Shown: positions 38,668 to 48,097, counted from the stretch's first letter. The stretch: DNA of 64,000 nucleotides from Nocardia tengchongensis (GCF_018362975.1 NZ_CP074371.1:1488001-1552000); one strand, 5' to 3'. A program made the numbers and translations. The notes: generated by a model from the letters alone, not told the origin.

Positions 38668-40572
38668 ATGGATGCGTCGGCTGGGCAGGCCGTGACCGAA
38701 ACCGAGGATCGGAAGGCGACCGGGGAGGCCCCCGCCTCCCTGCGCGCGGAACATGCCGCGCCGGATCGGCTGGTGCTGGCCCGCGGAATCTTCTGCGGCC
38801 CCGCCCCCAAGATCAGCGACGACCTGTACGCGGTGGCCAAGGGCAAGGTCACCCGGGAACGGCAGACCCTGCGCCTGGAGAAGGGCGCGTCGGTCAATAC
38901 CAATACCTATTTCGGCCGCTTCGCCGCGGCCTACTGGCAGCGCTGGACCAAGGTCACCGAGGTCGAGGTGGGCATGACCCTCGAGGTGACCGGCAAGGTG
39001 CGGGTGCGGCTGGCCGCCTCCGACATCGCCGGACACCGCCGGGTGGTGGACACCGCCGTGGTGAGGGAGACCGGCCGGGTGACGCTGCTCGCCCCGCTGG
39101 ACATGTACGTCGACGGCGGCGCGATCTGGCTGGAGATCGAGGCGCTCGGCGGTGAGGCCGTGATCACCGATCTGGAGTGGACCGCGGCCGCGCCCGAGCA
39201 GGTGCGTCCGGTGGCCATCGCCATCTGCACCTTCAACCGCGCGCAGGACTGCGCCAATACCGTTGCGGCGCTGGCCTCCGATTCGACGGTGCTGTCGCTC
39301 ATCGACGCCGTGTACGTGGTCGACCAGGGCACCGACCTGGTGCAGGACCAGGCGCTGTTCACCGAGACCCAGCCGAAGTTCGGCGACAAGCTGCGCTACA
39401 TCCGGCAGCCGAACCTCGGTGGCGCGGGCGGTTTCACCCGCGGCCTCTACGAGGTGTCCGGCGCCAACGAGCACGCCGACGTCATCCTGATGGACGACGA
39501 CATCCTGTGCGAGCCGGAAACAGTGCTGCGGCTCAACGCCTTCGCCAACCTGACCGTGGAACCCACCCTGGTGGGCGCGCAGATGCTGTTCCTGTTCAAC
39601 CCCGACTACCTGAATGTCGGTGCGGAAGAGACGAACCTGGGCAAGCTGCGCCACGGCCAGAAGGTGGCCAAGGCACTGCGCAACACCTCCATGCTGAAGA
39701 AGCATCAGGAGCGCCGCGTGGACGCCGGCTACCAGGCCTGGTGGACCTGTCTGATCCCGGCCGAGGTGGTCAAGAAGATCGGGCTGCCGGTGCCGATCTT
39801 CTTCCAGTGGGACGACGTGGAATACGGCCTGCGCGCGCGGGAGAACGGTTTCGTCACCGTCACCCTGCCCAATGCCGCCGTGTGGCACGCCGACTTCTAC
39901 TGGAAGGACTTCGACGACTGGGCGCGCTACTTCTCCTCGCGCAACTCGCTGATCGTGTCCTCCCTGCACCACGATCTGGACGGCAAGGCGATCACCCGCC
40001 AGCTGTTCCGGGAGATCGCCGAATACCTGGTCGGCATGCAGTACGGCCTGGCGCACACCACCCTGCAGGGCATCGAGGACTACCTGAAGGGCCCGGAGAC
40101 CCTGCGTGACGGCGGTATCGAGGCGCTGGCCAAGGCCCGCGGCTCGCGCTCCGACTACCCGGAGACCGCCAAGCACCCGGCGGCCACCTCCCCGGTCTCC
40201 AACGCGCACCTGCACGTGCGCCGTGCGGGCGGCGAGCCCAGCCACCCGCTGCTGGTGCTCTACAAGCGTGCTCTCAACCAGTGGACCGGCCGCGTCATCC
40301 CCGGTCCCGTCGCGGTCACCCGCGAGGACGCGCACTGGTGGCACGTCGGCCTGTTCAACCACGTGGTCGTCACCGACGCTTCCCAGTCCGGTGTCCGAGT
40401 TCGCGTGCGCGACAAGGAAACCGCCCGTCGCCTGCTGGTGCGCACCTACCGTGTGCTGCGGCAGCTCCGTAAGGAACTGCCCGAACTGCAGCGGCGCTGG
40501 CGGGGCGCGATGCCGGAACTCACCAGTCGTGAGAACTGGGAACGCCTCTACGGAATCGACAAGACTGCTTGA
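38668..40572 (+). CDS. glfT2: Galactofuranosyltransferase GlfT2
   Basis: 634 aa from the ATG at 38668 (GAGGGA upstream), against 637 aa in M. tuberculosis; GTG at 38635 is an alternative. N-terminal beta-barrel, then a GT-A domain: AICTFNR, QPNLGGAGGF, metal-binding MDDDI (D276-D278), WWTCLIP acceptor loop, QWDDVEYG catalytic Asp and WHADFYWKD His. A helical C-terminal domain follows. It polymerises UDP-galactofuranose into the ~30-residue galactan on the cytoplasmic side. In mycobacteria it neighbours glf; here glf is absent and the gene follows a GtrA gene. Confidence 0.95.
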   Translation: MDASAGQAVTETEDRKATGEAPASLRAEHAAPDRLVLARGIFCGPAPKISDDLYAVAKGKVTRERQTLRLEKGASVNTNTYFGRFAAAYWQRWTKVTEVEVGMTLEVTGKVRVRLAASDIAGHRRVVDTAVVRETGRVTLLAPLDMYVDGGAIWLEIEALGGEAVITDLEWTAAAPEQVRPVAIAICTFNRAQDCANTVAALASDSTVLSLIDAVYVVDQGTDLVQDQALFTETQPKFGDKLRYIRQPNLGGAGGFTRGLYEVSGANEHADVILMDDDILCEPETVLRLNAFANLTVEPTLVGAQMLFLFNPDYLNVGAEETNLGKLRHGQKVAKALRNTSMLKKHQERRVDAGYQAWWTCLIPAEVVKKIGLPVPIFFQWDDVEYGLRARENGFVTVTLPNAAVWHADFYWKDFDDWARYFSSRNSLIVSSLHHDLDGKAITRQLFREIAEYLVGMQYGLAHTTLQGIEDYLKGPETLRDGGIEALAKARGSRSDYPETAKHPAATSPVSNAHLHVRRAGGEPSHPLLVLYKRALNQWTGRVIPGPVAVTREDAHWWHVGLFNHVVVTDASQSGVRVRVRDKETARRLLVRTYRVLRQLRKELPELQRRWRGAMPELTSRENWERLYGIDKTA

Positions 40573-40584
40573 TAGTCAGCTGAG

Positions 40585-40615
40585 CATGGCCCGGGACCTC
40601 GTGTCCCGGGCCATG
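40585..40615. terminator. Terminator after glfT2
   Basis: Perfect 13-bp stem CATGGCCCGGGAC with its complement, 5-nt loop, followed by TTTCATTT. Between convergent glfT2 and the TetR gene. Confidence 0.75.
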
Positions 40616-40666
40616 TTTCATTTCCGTGGCAGGCATTTCGCATGTCTACCAACCAAGCTCGTTGGA

Positions 40667-41254
40667 TCATCGCGCGGTCAGCAGGGTGCGGGCAGCGTCG
40701 GCGAGGTCGACTTCCAGCCAGTCCGGGAGTTCGGGGGCGTGGCCGTGGCGGCGGAGCGCGGCGTAGGGGAGGTCCACGACGGCGCGGCTGACGGCGTCGA
40801 CCTCGCGGGGGCCGGCACTGCCGTAGAGGCCGATCGCGATGCGGTGCAGCTGCGCGATCAGGGGTTCGTTCATCCGGGCCAGGCGATCACGGAACTCGGT
40901 GTCGGGCGCGCCGTCGAGCAGATCGCTCGGGCGCAACTCGAGCAGCAGTTTGGCGTCGTCGATGCAGTCCCGGCCGAAGCCGACTGCGGCGGCGGTCATG
41001 CCGACCGCCGCTTCGAGTGGATCCTCCGCGCCGCCGGCGGCCAGTACGCGGGACTGGAACCGGTCCAGGGCCCGGATCCACGCCTCGGTGAGCACGCCGT
41101 TGCGGTTGCCGAACCGGTGGTAGAGCGTGCCCACGGGCGCGCCGCTGGCCTCGGCGATGGCCGCGACCCCGGCCGCGCGGGGGCCGTCGCGCAGCACCAG
41201 GGTGCGGGCCGCGTCGAGGATCACATCGGTGTCGTGCTTGCGGGGAGGAGCCAT
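40667..41254 (-). CDS. TetR-family transcriptional regulator
   Basis: 195 aa. The N-terminal helix-turn-helix (ILDAARTLVLRDG; VAAIAEASGAPVGTLYHRFGNRNGVL) is standard TetR, followed by a ligand-binding helical domain. Divergent from a two-gene SRPBCC operon with only 21 bp between starts, so it almost certainly controls that operon and itself. A GAAC-N6-GTTC dyad fills the gap. Confidence 0.9.
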   Translation of the reverse strand: MAPPRKHDTDVILDAARTLVLRDGPRAAGVAAIAEASGAPVGTLYHRFGNRNGVLTEAWIRALDRFQSRVLAAGGAEDPLEAAVGMTAAAVGFGRDCIDDAKLLLELRPSDLLDGAPDTEFRDRLARMNEPLIAQLHRIAIGLYGSAGPREVDAVSRAVVDLPYAALRRHGHAPELPDWLEVDLADAARTLLTAR

Positions 41255-41268
41255 GAACTAGTACGTTC
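41255..41268. promoter_or_regulatory. Candidate TetR operator
   Basis: GAAC-TAGTAC-GTTC dyad immediately upstream of the TetR start and 7 bp before the divergent start codon. Position favours an operator; arms are short (4 bp). Confidence 0.4.
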
Positions 41269-41275
41269 CTTCTAT

Positions 41276-41656
41276 ATGGAGCGCTTGCCCTATATCGATG
41301 AGTATTCCAGGATAGTGACCGCCGATCGCGCGCAGGCATGGGCCGCCCTACTGCGCACGACCTGCAAGAACCCTGACGATCTCACCACGCTGCCCCGCGG
41401 ATTCGTGCTCGACGAGGCCGACCCGCCGAACCGATTGGTCACCAAAGGACGCCATTGGTTCTCCCGCTACCGGCTGAGCTTCCGCCTGGACGAGGTCGAT
41501 CCCACCCACACTCGCGTCACCGCCATCACCCATGCGGTCTTTCCCGGCATCCACGGCCGGATCTATCGCGCACTGGTCATCGGCACCCGCCTGCATCGAC
41601 TGGTGGTGTGGGACCTGTTGCGCCGCATAGCCGTCGCGGCGGGGAGTCCGGCATGA
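41276..41656 (+). CDS. SRPBCC-like small protein 1
   Basis: 126 aa. The ATG at 41276 has no obvious ribosome-binding site and may be leaderless. Sequence (YSRIVTADRAQAWAAL; RYRLSFRLDEVDPTHTRVTAITHAVFPG; YRALVIGTRLHRLVVWDLLRR) has the strand/helix pattern of START/SRPBCC lipid-binding proteins or DUF2867. No catalytic residues recognised. Its stop overlaps the next start (ATGA). Controlled by the divergent TetR (inference). Confidence 0.7.
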   Translation: MERLPYIDEYSRIVTADRAQAWAALLRTTCKNPDDLTTLPRGFVLDEADPPNRLVTKGRHWFSRYRLSFRLDEVDPTHTRVTAITHAVFPGIHGRIYRALVIGTRLHRLVVWDLLRRIAVAAGSPA

Positions 41657-42156
41657 ACCTCCCGGGTCGGCGCTGGGGCGTCACCGATGCCGAGGTATCC
41701 ATGCGATTGCCCTGTGACAGTGCAGATTCCGGACCCGTGGTGGTCTGCGACCGGGCTGTCTCCGTCGCCGCACCCGCGGCTACGGTCTTCGCGTGGCTGT
41801 GCCAGTTGCGGGTCGCGCCCTACAGTTACGACCTGCTCGACAACTTCGGCCGCCGCAGCCCGCGCGAACGCGACGATCGGCTCACCGAACTCGCTGTGGG
41901 GCAACGCTTCATGAGCCTGTTCGAGCTGACCGGCTTCACCCCCGGTGCGCAAGTCACCCTGCTAGCCAAGGGGGTGGCGGTCACCTACGCCGTGCACCCG
42001 GACGGCGAGTCCAGCAGCCGCCTGCACGCCCGCGTCCGATTCCGTGGTCCGGCCTGGCTGTTGGCCCTGCCGGTCTTCGGTGACTTCCTGATGATGCGCA
42101 AGCAACTGCTCACGCTGAAGGAATTCGCCGAGCGCGAGGTGCTCGCGCCCGGCTGA
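41653..42156 (+). CDS. SRPBCC-like small protein 2
   Basis: 167 aa. The ATG at 41653 overlaps the previous stop by 4 bp. Segments VSVAAPAATVFAWLCQLRVAPYSYDLLDNFGRRSPR and RLHARVRFRGPAWLLALPVFGDF indicate a polyketide-cyclase/dehydrase-like SRPBCC fold with a hydrophobic pocket. Operon partner of the preceding protein; the two may form a heterodimer or act on the same lipid or aromatic ligand. Function unknown. Confidence 0.75.
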   Translation: MNLPGRRWGVTDAEVSMRLPCDSADSGPVVVCDRAVSVAAPAATVFAWLCQLRVAPYSYDLLDNFGRRSPRERDDRLTELAVGQRFMSLFELTGFTPGAQVTLLAKGVAVTYAVHPDGESSSRLHARVRFRGPAWLLALPVFGDFLMMRKQLLTLKEFAEREVLAPG

Positions 42157-42181
42157 GTCGTCGACAGGGACGGAGTGGGTC

Positions 42182-43030
42182 TCAGAGGAACAGGTCGGTG
42201 GTGAGCGGGGCGTCGCCCGGGGTCACCCGGTACTTGTCGAGGTCCGTGATCCCGTGCGCCGCAAGGACATCATCGTCGATGAAGAAGTTGCCGGTGGTGT
42301 CCTTGGCCGGGGAGGTGAGCACCAGGTAGGCGGCATCGGCGTAGATGTCGGGGGTGGCGGAGGTGGCGATCATCTGCTCGCCGCCGAGCAGATTCTTGAC
42401 CGCCGCGGTGGCGATGGTGGTGCGGGGCCACAGCGAGTTCACGCCGATGCCGTACTTGCGCAGCTCCTCGCTCAAACCCAGTGTGGTGAGCGACATTCCG
42501 TACTTGGCGATGGTGTAGCCCAGCGCCATGCCCGCCCACTTCGGATCCAGGTTCAGCGGCGGCGACAGCGTGAGGATATGCGGATTGCGGCCGGCCTGCG
42601 CCGACTCCTTCAGGGCCGGGATGCTGAGTTTGGAGAGCAGGAAGCTGCCCCGGCAGTTGATGTCCTGCATGAGGTCGTACTTCTTCATCGGCAGCAGCTC
42701 GGTGGGGGAGATGTCGATGGCCGAGGCGTTGTTCACCACCAGGTCGATCCCGCCGAACCGCTCCTGCGTCTGCCGGACCGCGTCCGCGACGGCCTCGTCG
42801 TCCCGCACGTCACCGAGGTATTTGAGGACTGTGCCGCCCGCACTCTCCAGTTCCGCCGCCGCGGTGTGAATGGTGCCCGGCAATTTCGGGTGTGGCGCAT
42901 CGGTTTTCGCGATGAGGGTGATGTTCGCGCCGTCGGCCGCCGCCCGCTTGGCGATCTCCAGCCCGATCCCGCGACTACCACCCGACATGATCATGGTCCG
43001 GCCCGCCAGCGGCTTCTGTGCTCCGGTCAT
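42182..43030 (-). CDS. SDR-family oxidoreductase (HSDL2-like)
   Basis: 282 aa. Short-chain dehydrogenase: SGGSRGIGLEIA cofactor loop, VNNASAI, active-site Tyr-Lys in YTIAKYGMS. The insert after beta-1 (IAKTDAPHPKLPGTIHTAA) is typical of hydroxysteroid-dehydrogenase-like protein 2, which acts on fatty acyl or sterol intermediates. No SCP2 domain follows. Substrate unknown. Confidence 0.88.
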   Translation of the reverse strand: MTGAQKPLAGRTMIMSGGSRGIGLEIAKRAAADGANITLIAKTDAPHPKLPGTIHTAAAELESAGGTVLKYLGDVRDDEAVADAVRQTQERFGGIDLVVNNASAIDISPTELLPMKKYDLMQDINCRGSFLLSKLSIPALKESAQAGRNPHILTLSPPLNLDPKWAGMALGYTIAKYGMSLTTLGLSEELRKYGIGVNSLWPRTTIATAAVKNLLGGEQMIATSATPDIYADAAYLVLTSPAKDTTGNFFIDDDVLAAHGITDLDKYRVTPGDAPLTTDLFL

Positions 43031-43118
43031 GGATCCACTCCTCTTCTGCTGTTGTCGCCCTGAATCCGATCATCCGCGCCTGACTGGGTCAGTGGGGCGG
43101 AACTCTCGCATCTCGGGC

Positions 43119-43136
43119 GGTAGTGCTGGCACTACC
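43119..43136. promoter_or_regulatory. 18-bp palindrome upstream of the hydrolase-peptidase pair
   Basis: GGTAGTGC-TG-GCACTACC, perfect 8-bp arms, 118 bp before the serine hydrolase start. Dyads of this TAGTGC..GCACTA type resemble sites of NarL/LuxR response regulators paired with putative-sensor histidine kinases; such a pair lies convergently at 45968-47982. Confidence 0.4.
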
Positions 43137-43253
43137 CCCACCCGGCTGCCCGCGCGACCGCGATTCGGGTGCTCGGGGCATGGGCTGCACCCGGGCGCGT
43201 CCATAGCCTCGAAAGGGCCGGAAAACCCGGCCTGAACAGGAGGAATGTCTTCC

Positions 43254-44429
43254 ATGAGCGCAATGCGGCGGCCACGTGGCCGGGTGCTGCTGGCCGGTGT
43301 CGGGGTCCTGGCCGTCCTCGCGGCCCAGGCGTGCGGCACCGACCCCGGGAGCGGCGAACCCGCTCGCAAGGAGTTCTATCGCACCGTCACCGAGGCCCTC
43401 GACGGCGTGGTCCGCAGCGGCTTCCCGGGCGCACAGGTCGTGTTCGACGGACCGGACGGTCATCACGTGCTCACCGCGGGCGCGGGTGACCTGAGCACCG
43501 GCGCACCCATCCCCGAGGATGCGCGGGTGCGGATCGGCAGCAATACCAAGACCTACGTCGCCACCGTGGTGCTGCAGCTGGTCGGCGAGGGCAAGGTCGA
43601 ACTGGACGCTCCGATCGAGCGCTATCTGCCGGGCGTGGTGCGAGGCAACGGCAATGACGGCAACCGCGTCACGGTCCGGCAGTTGCTGCAGCACACCAGC
43701 GGCCTGCCCGAGTATCTGGCCGGCCGCGACCCCGCCGCACCCAGCTCCGGGCAGTTGACCGCCGATTCCGATCAACTCCGCCGGTCCCATTACGAACCGG
43801 CGGACCTGGTCCGCATCGCCATGGCCATGCCACCGCAATTCGAGCCCGGCGCGCGCTCGGTTTACACGAACACCAACTACATCCTGCTCGGCATGCTGAT
43901 CCAGCAGGTCACCGGCCGCCCGGCCGCGGCCGAGATCGACAGCCGCATCCTGGCGCCGCTGGGCCTGCGCGACACCTACTTCCCCGACTCGCGCGAGACC
44001 GGGATTCGCGGACCGCATCCGCGCGGATATCACGAAATCGACGGTCGCCGAGAGGACTTCACCGACCTGGACCCGTCCTGGGCCGATACCGCGGGCGCGA
44101 TGATCGCCACCCCCGCCGACCTGAATCGCTTCTTCACGGCCCTGCTCGCCGGGAAACTGCTGCCCGCCGCGCAGTTGGCGGAGATGAAGAAGACCGTCCC
44201 CTGGGATCGCGGCGAACCCGGCTCCGGCTACGGGCTCGGCCTGATCCGCCACGCGAGCTCGTGCGGCAAGGAGGTGTGGGGCCACGGCGGCAGCATTCCC
44301 GGCTTCGGCACCCACACCGGTGTGGCCGCCGACGGCACCGCCGTGGTGGTGACCGTCAATCAGCTGCTGGCCGACCGGGATGCCTCCGAGGTCGTGACCA
44401 AGGCCTTCGACTCCGCCTTCTGTTCGTGA
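43254..44429 (+). CDS. Secreted serine hydrolase, class C beta-lactamase fold
   Basis: 391 aa from the ATG at 43254 (AGGAGG 10 nt upstream; the ATG at 43245 is too close to it). The N-terminus is a lipoprotein-like signal (LAVLAAQACG). Active-site SxxK is in GSNTKTYVA; the Tyr motif YTNTNY fits YxN. HGGSIPGFGTHTG is the third motif. DD-peptidase/beta-lactamase-related family, likely outside the membrane acting on peptidoglycan or an ester. The next gene starts 11 bp downstream, also exported: a two-gene unit. Confidence 0.9.
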   Translation: MSAMRRPRGRVLLAGVGVLAVLAAQACGTDPGSGEPARKEFYRTVTEALDGVVRSGFPGAQVVFDGPDGHHVLTAGAGDLSTGAPIPEDARVRIGSNTKTYVATVVLQLVGEGKVELDAPIERYLPGVVRGNGNDGNRVTVRQLLQHTSGLPEYLAGRDPAAPSSGQLTADSDQLRRSHYEPADLVRIAMAMPPQFEPGARSVYTNTNYILLGMLIQQVTGRPAAAEIDSRILAPLGLRDTYFPDSRETGIRGPHPRGYHEIDGRREDFTDLDPSWADTAGAMIATPADLNRFFTALLAGKLLPAAQLAEMKKTVPWDRGEPGSGYGLGLIRHASSCGKEVWGHGGSIPGFGTHTGVAADGTAVVVTVNQLLADRDASEVVTKAFDSAFCS

Positions 44430-44440
44430 GAGGAACCTCC

Positions 44441-45967
44441 GTGCGTTTTCGCGAGATCGCCCGCACTCGACAAGGTTTGGCCGCGCTGGCGGTGACCGGT
44501 CTGGCGGCGGGAGCCGCGCTCATCACCGCCGCCGTCACCGAGCCGCCGGCCACCGCGGCGTCCCTGGACCGCTACTACCACCAGCGACTCGACTGGAAAT
44601 CCTGTGACATTCCGGGGCTCGACGGCATGGGCGGGCAGTGCGCCGACATCACCGTGCCGTTGAATTACGCCGAGCCGCAGGGCCGCACGACCACTGTCGT
44701 CATCTCCCGCATCCCCGCCACCGACCCGGCGCGAAGGCGCGGTGTCATGCTCTCCAATCCGGGCGGCCCCGGCGGCTCGGGCCTGGACTATTTCGTCGAC
44801 ACCAGCAAGGCCATGACGCCCGAGGTCCGCGCCCGCTACGACCTGATCGGCATGGATCCCCGTGGTGTCGGGCGGTCCGCGGCGGTGAACTGCCGCTGGC
44901 CGACCGGCTTCGGACTGCAGTTCGCGGGCGTCGACGCCAAGGGTTTCGCCGAATCCGTGGCCACCCAATCCGATCTGGCGGCGCGGTGCGCGGCCGCCGA
45001 GGGAGAGCGGCTGCCGCACATGACAACTCGCAATACCGCCCGCGACATGGATGTCATCCGCGCCGTGCTCGGTGAGGACCGGATCAGCTACCTGGGCACC
45101 TCGTATGGCACCTATCTGGGTGCGGTGTACATGCAGATGTTCCCGGACCGGGCCGACCGCATGGTGCTCGACGGCAGTGTCGACCCCGACCGCTACGGCG
45201 TGGTCGGCATGGTGCAGGACATGGGCGCACCCAATGAGGCCGCGCTCGACGCCTGGGCGGCCTGGACCGCCGAACACGACGGTGAATACCACCTCGGCGC
45301 GACCGCGGCCGCCGTCCGCGACCGGGTCCAGCGGCTCATCGCCCGCGCCGCTGCCGAGCCGATCCGGATCGGCGAGTTCGACGTCGACGCGCACTCCCTG
45401 CCCCTGGTGCTCTACATCGCCTTCGATTCCCCGCAGAACTACGGCCGTGCCGCTCAACAGATCCGGGAGCTCGCCGACGCCGCCGACGGGAAGCGGATCG
45501 AGCCGGACGAGAACCTGGCCGGCAGCCTGGCCGTGATACTGCGTGCCCAGCCGCGCGATATGTCGCCCGCGATGGCGGTCCTCTGCGGGGATGTCGGCGC
45601 ACCCCGCGATCCGGCGTGGTACTGGCACAATCTCGAGGCCGCCCGCGCCACCCAGCCGGTCTTCGGGGCGCTGGCGAACAACATCACGCCGTGCGCGTTC
45701 TGGGCCCCGCCCGCCGAATCACCCACGGCCATCGGCAATTCGGTGCCGAACCTGATCATCCAGGCCACCGGCGACACCCGCACCAACTACGGTGGTGCGC
45801 TCGCCATGCACCGCGCGCTGACCGGTTCCCGCATGGTGACGCTGCAGGACGTAGCCGTCCACTCGATCCTGGGCCGCTACCCGAACTCCTGTGTCTACGA
45901 CGCCGTGAACACCTACCTGGCCGACGGCATCCTGCCCGCCGCCGACCTCAGCTGCCGCGACGAGTGA
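44441..45967 (+). CDS. Exported alpha/beta-hydrolase peptidase (tripeptidyl aminopeptidase-like)
   Basis: 508 aa from the GTG at 44441 (GAGAGG upstream). An N-terminal signal (LAALAVTGLAAGAALITAA) is followed by the SlpD/TAP-type hydrolase: NPGGPGGSG oxyanion loop, DPRGVGRS, nucleophile GTSYGTYLG, and a C-terminal TAP-like domain with Asp (GDTRTNY) and His (AVHSILG). Proteolytic or peptidase activity outside the cell is expected. Same transcript as the beta-lactamase-fold protein; perhaps both trim peptides or wall stems. Confidence 0.9.
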   Translation: MRFREIARTRQGLAALAVTGLAAGAALITAAVTEPPATAASLDRYYHQRLDWKSCDIPGLDGMGGQCADITVPLNYAEPQGRTTTVVISRIPATDPARRRGVMLSNPGGPGGSGLDYFVDTSKAMTPEVRARYDLIGMDPRGVGRSAAVNCRWPTGFGLQFAGVDAKGFAESVATQSDLAARCAAAEGERLPHMTTRNTARDMDVIRAVLGEDRISYLGTSYGTYLGAVYMQMFPDRADRMVLDGSVDPDRYGVVGMVQDMGAPNEAALDAWAAWTAEHDGEYHLGATAAAVRDRVQRLIARAAAEPIRIGEFDVDAHSLPLVLYIAFDSPQNYGRAAQQIRELADAADGKRIEPDENLAGSLAVILRAQPRDMSPAMAVLCGDVGAPRDPAWYWHNLEAARATQPVFGALANNITPCAFWAPPAESPTAIGNSVPNLIIQATGDTRTNYGGALAMHRALTGSRMVTLQDVAVHSILGRYPNSCVYDAVNTYLADGILPAADLSCRDE

Positions 45968-46612
45968 TCAGGCGTTCAGATAGGCGAGGACGGCCAGCAC
46001 CCGCCGGTGCCCCACCTCGTCGGCGAACAGCCCCAGCTTGGCGAAGATGCTCCGAATGTGTTTGAGCACAGCGCCTTCGGTGACCACGAGGCGCTCGGCA
46101 ATGGTGGCATTGTCGAGCCCCTCGGCCATGAGCGCCAGCACCTCCCGCTCGCGCGGGGTCAGCGCCGCCAGCGGATCGTCGGTCTTGCGCCGCACCAGCA
46201 GTTGCGCGATCACCTCGGGATCCATCGCGGTCCCGCCCTCGGCCACCCGCCGCAGCGAATCCAGGAAGCGATCCACCTTCCCGACCCGCTCCTTGAGCAG
46301 ATACCCGATTCCGCCCGCCCCGTCGCCGAGCAGTTCGGCCGCGTAGCTGTCCTCGACCCAGGCCGAGAGCACCAGCACCGGCAGTCCCGGATGAATCTGC
46401 CTGGCGCGCACCGCCGCCCGCAGCCCGTCATCGGTGAAGGTGGGTGGCATCCGCACATCCACCACCACCGCGTCGGGCCGGTCGGCGGTGACGATCCGCA
46501 AGAAGTCGTCGGCATTGTCGACCGCCGCGACCACATCGATGCCGGCGGTCTTCAGCAGCAGCGTCAGACCTTCCCGCAGCAGCGCGTCGTCCTCCGCGAT
46601 CACCACCCGCAT
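45968..46612 (-). CDS. LuxR/NarL-type response regulator
   Basis: 214 aa from the ATG at 46612 (GAGGTGG upstream); a GTG at 46654 inside the kinase gene is possible. Receiver domain: AEDDALL acidic pocket, phospho-acceptor Asp in VVVDVRMPP, Lys in LLKERV. C-terminal helix-turn-helix: LTPREREVLALMAEGLDNATIAERL. Partner of the histidine kinase immediately upstream. Convergent with the exported peptidase gene, whose upstream palindrome may be a target. Confidence 0.92.
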   Translation of the reverse strand: MRVVIAEDDALLREGLTLLLKTAGIDVVAAVDNADDFLRIVTADRPDAVVVDVRMPPTFTDDGLRAAVRARQIHPGLPVLVLSAWVEDSYAAELLGDGAGGIGYLLKERVGKVDRFLDSLRRVAEGGTAMDPEVIAQLLVRRKTDDPLAALTPREREVLALMAEGLDNATIAERLVVTEGAVLKHIRSIFAKLGLFADEVGHRRVLAVLAYLNA

Positions 46613-46641
46613 GTCGCCACCCACCTCGTTCACCGGCTCCT

Positions 46642-47982
46642 TCACGATCGACACGGCAGCTCCACCCGCACCACGGTGGGCCCGCCCGGCGGGCTGCTCA
46701 GCAGCATCCGGCCGTCCAGCGCCTCGGCCCGCCGCCGGATTCCGGCCAGCCCGCCGCCCTCGGTCTCGATCGCCGAGCCGACGCCATCGTCGTGAACCTG
46801 CACGGTCAGCAGCTCGGCGGTGCCCCCGAGATCCACTCGAAGCTGTTGGGCCCCGGAGTGTTTGGTCGCATTGGTCAGCGCTTCCGCGATCACGAAGTAC
46901 GCGGCGGCCTCCACCGCCGCCGGGTGCCGCGGGCCGTCCCCCTCGATATCGAGCGTGCAGGGGATCGGCGAACGGGCAGCCAGGGCCGAGACGGCGCTGG
47001 TCAGACCACGATCCGCGAGCACCGGCGGATAGATGCCGCGCACTACGTCGCGTAATTCGGTGAGTGCGGCCTCGGCGGTGTCCTGCGCCTTGCGCACGAG
47101 CTCGTCCGCCGCGCCTGGATCACGGTGCCGCAGTTGATCAGCCAGCCCCAGTTGCATGATCACCGCCGCGATCCGCGCCTGCGCGCCATCGTGCAGATCC
47201 CGTTCGATGCGTCGCAGTTCCGCCCCGTGCGCGTCCAGGGCGGCCGCGCGCGTCGCGGTCAGTTCCGCCACCCGGACCGCCAGCTCGGCCCGCGGGGCCC
47301 CGAGCAGTGTCCGCGCCAGCAGCGCCTGCCAGCGGGCCACGACCGGAATCTGGAGCACCAAGGCGGCCAAGGGAATCGCGATGAGGGCGCTGAGCCAGGC
47401 CAGCGGCCACGAGTCGACGACGAAACCGAAGCTTTGGATGGTGCCCGGCGGCACGATCTGCCAGTACGCCGGTATCGCCAGCTGATTCAGCAAGCCCCAG
47501 GGCAATCCGATCGCGAACAGCGCCACCACCATGCCGGGCACCCCGTGCACGCACAGCCACGCGATATCCCGCGCGTTCGCCGGATCCTGGAAGGCACTCG
47601 TCAACCGCTGCCGCAGCCCGCCCGTCATCGGCTGATACTCCGCCCTGACCGGCACGCCCAACCGCTTTCCGGCCCGCCGCCGTTCGAAACCGGTCAGTGG
47701 CCGGATCAGCCGCAGAAATTCGGGAACCGCCGGAATACCGACGCCGATCAGACTGGTCGCCGCGACCAGCAGCAAACCGACCGTCGCGAGGGTGGCCGCG
47801 GCTCCGGTGGCACCACCGATCAGCAGGTATCCGATGCTGCCCGGCAGTGCCCGCAGCCGATCCACCGCCCACCGTCGGGCGGTCGGCAGGGTGTCGCCGG
47901 AATCGCCATTGCCCGGAGTAGTCACTGCCACGCCGCCGGCCCGGTGATCCGGGCCGTGCTCCGGCATCGGGTCGGCAGTCAT
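46642..47982 (-). CDS. Sensor histidine kinase, NarL/DesK type
   Basis: 446 aa. An N-terminal ~200-aa membrane region with four TM helices matches the putative-sensor domain seen in actinobacterial kinases. HisKA_3 dimerisation: ERDLHDGAQ with phospho-acceptor His. ATPase: EALTNATKHSGA (N box) and HDDGVGS (G box). Signal unknown, often envelope stress or antimicrobials in related systems. Cognate regulator follows directly. Confidence 0.92.
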   Translation of the reverse strand: MTADPMPEHGPDHRAGGVAVTTPGNGDSGDTLPTARRWAVDRLRALPGSIGYLLIGGATGAAATLATVGLLLVAATSLIGVGIPAVPEFLRLIRPLTGFERRRAGKRLGVPVRAEYQPMTGGLRQRLTSAFQDPANARDIAWLCVHGVPGMVVALFAIGLPWGLLNQLAIPAYWQIVPPGTIQSFGFVVDSWPLAWLSALIAIPLAALVLQIPVVARWQALLARTLLGAPRAELAVRVAELTATRAAALDAHGAELRRIERDLHDGAQARIAAVIMQLGLADQLRHRDPGAADELVRKAQDTAEAALTELRDVVRGIYPPVLADRGLTSAVSALAARSPIPCTLDIEGDGPRHPAAVEAAAYFVIAEALTNATKHSGAQQLRVDLGGTAELLTVQVHDDGVGSAIETEGGGLAGIRRRAEALDGRMLLSSPPGGPTVVRVELPCRS

Positions 47983-48051
47983 GCCACCAACCTACTGGCC
48001 GCCGGATGGGCCCGGTCGCGGCGTTCCGCCCCGGCACCGACCCGGCTGGAT

Positions 48052-48085
48052 GCGGCGCGCCGCGTGGGGCCACTCGGCGCGCCGC
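48052..48085. terminator. Terminator after rsgA
   Basis: Perfect 11-bp stem GCGGCGCGCCG with its complement and 12-nt loop, 12 bp beyond the rsgA stop. Confidence 0.55.
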
Positions 48086-48097
48086 CTCCGGGCCCGG

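Noticed and set aside
44261..44440. In-frame fusion of the beta-lactamase-fold protein and the peptidase
   Set aside because: The frame is open upstream of 44441 but out of phase with the hydrolase; the GTG with GAGAGG and signal peptide marks a separate protein.
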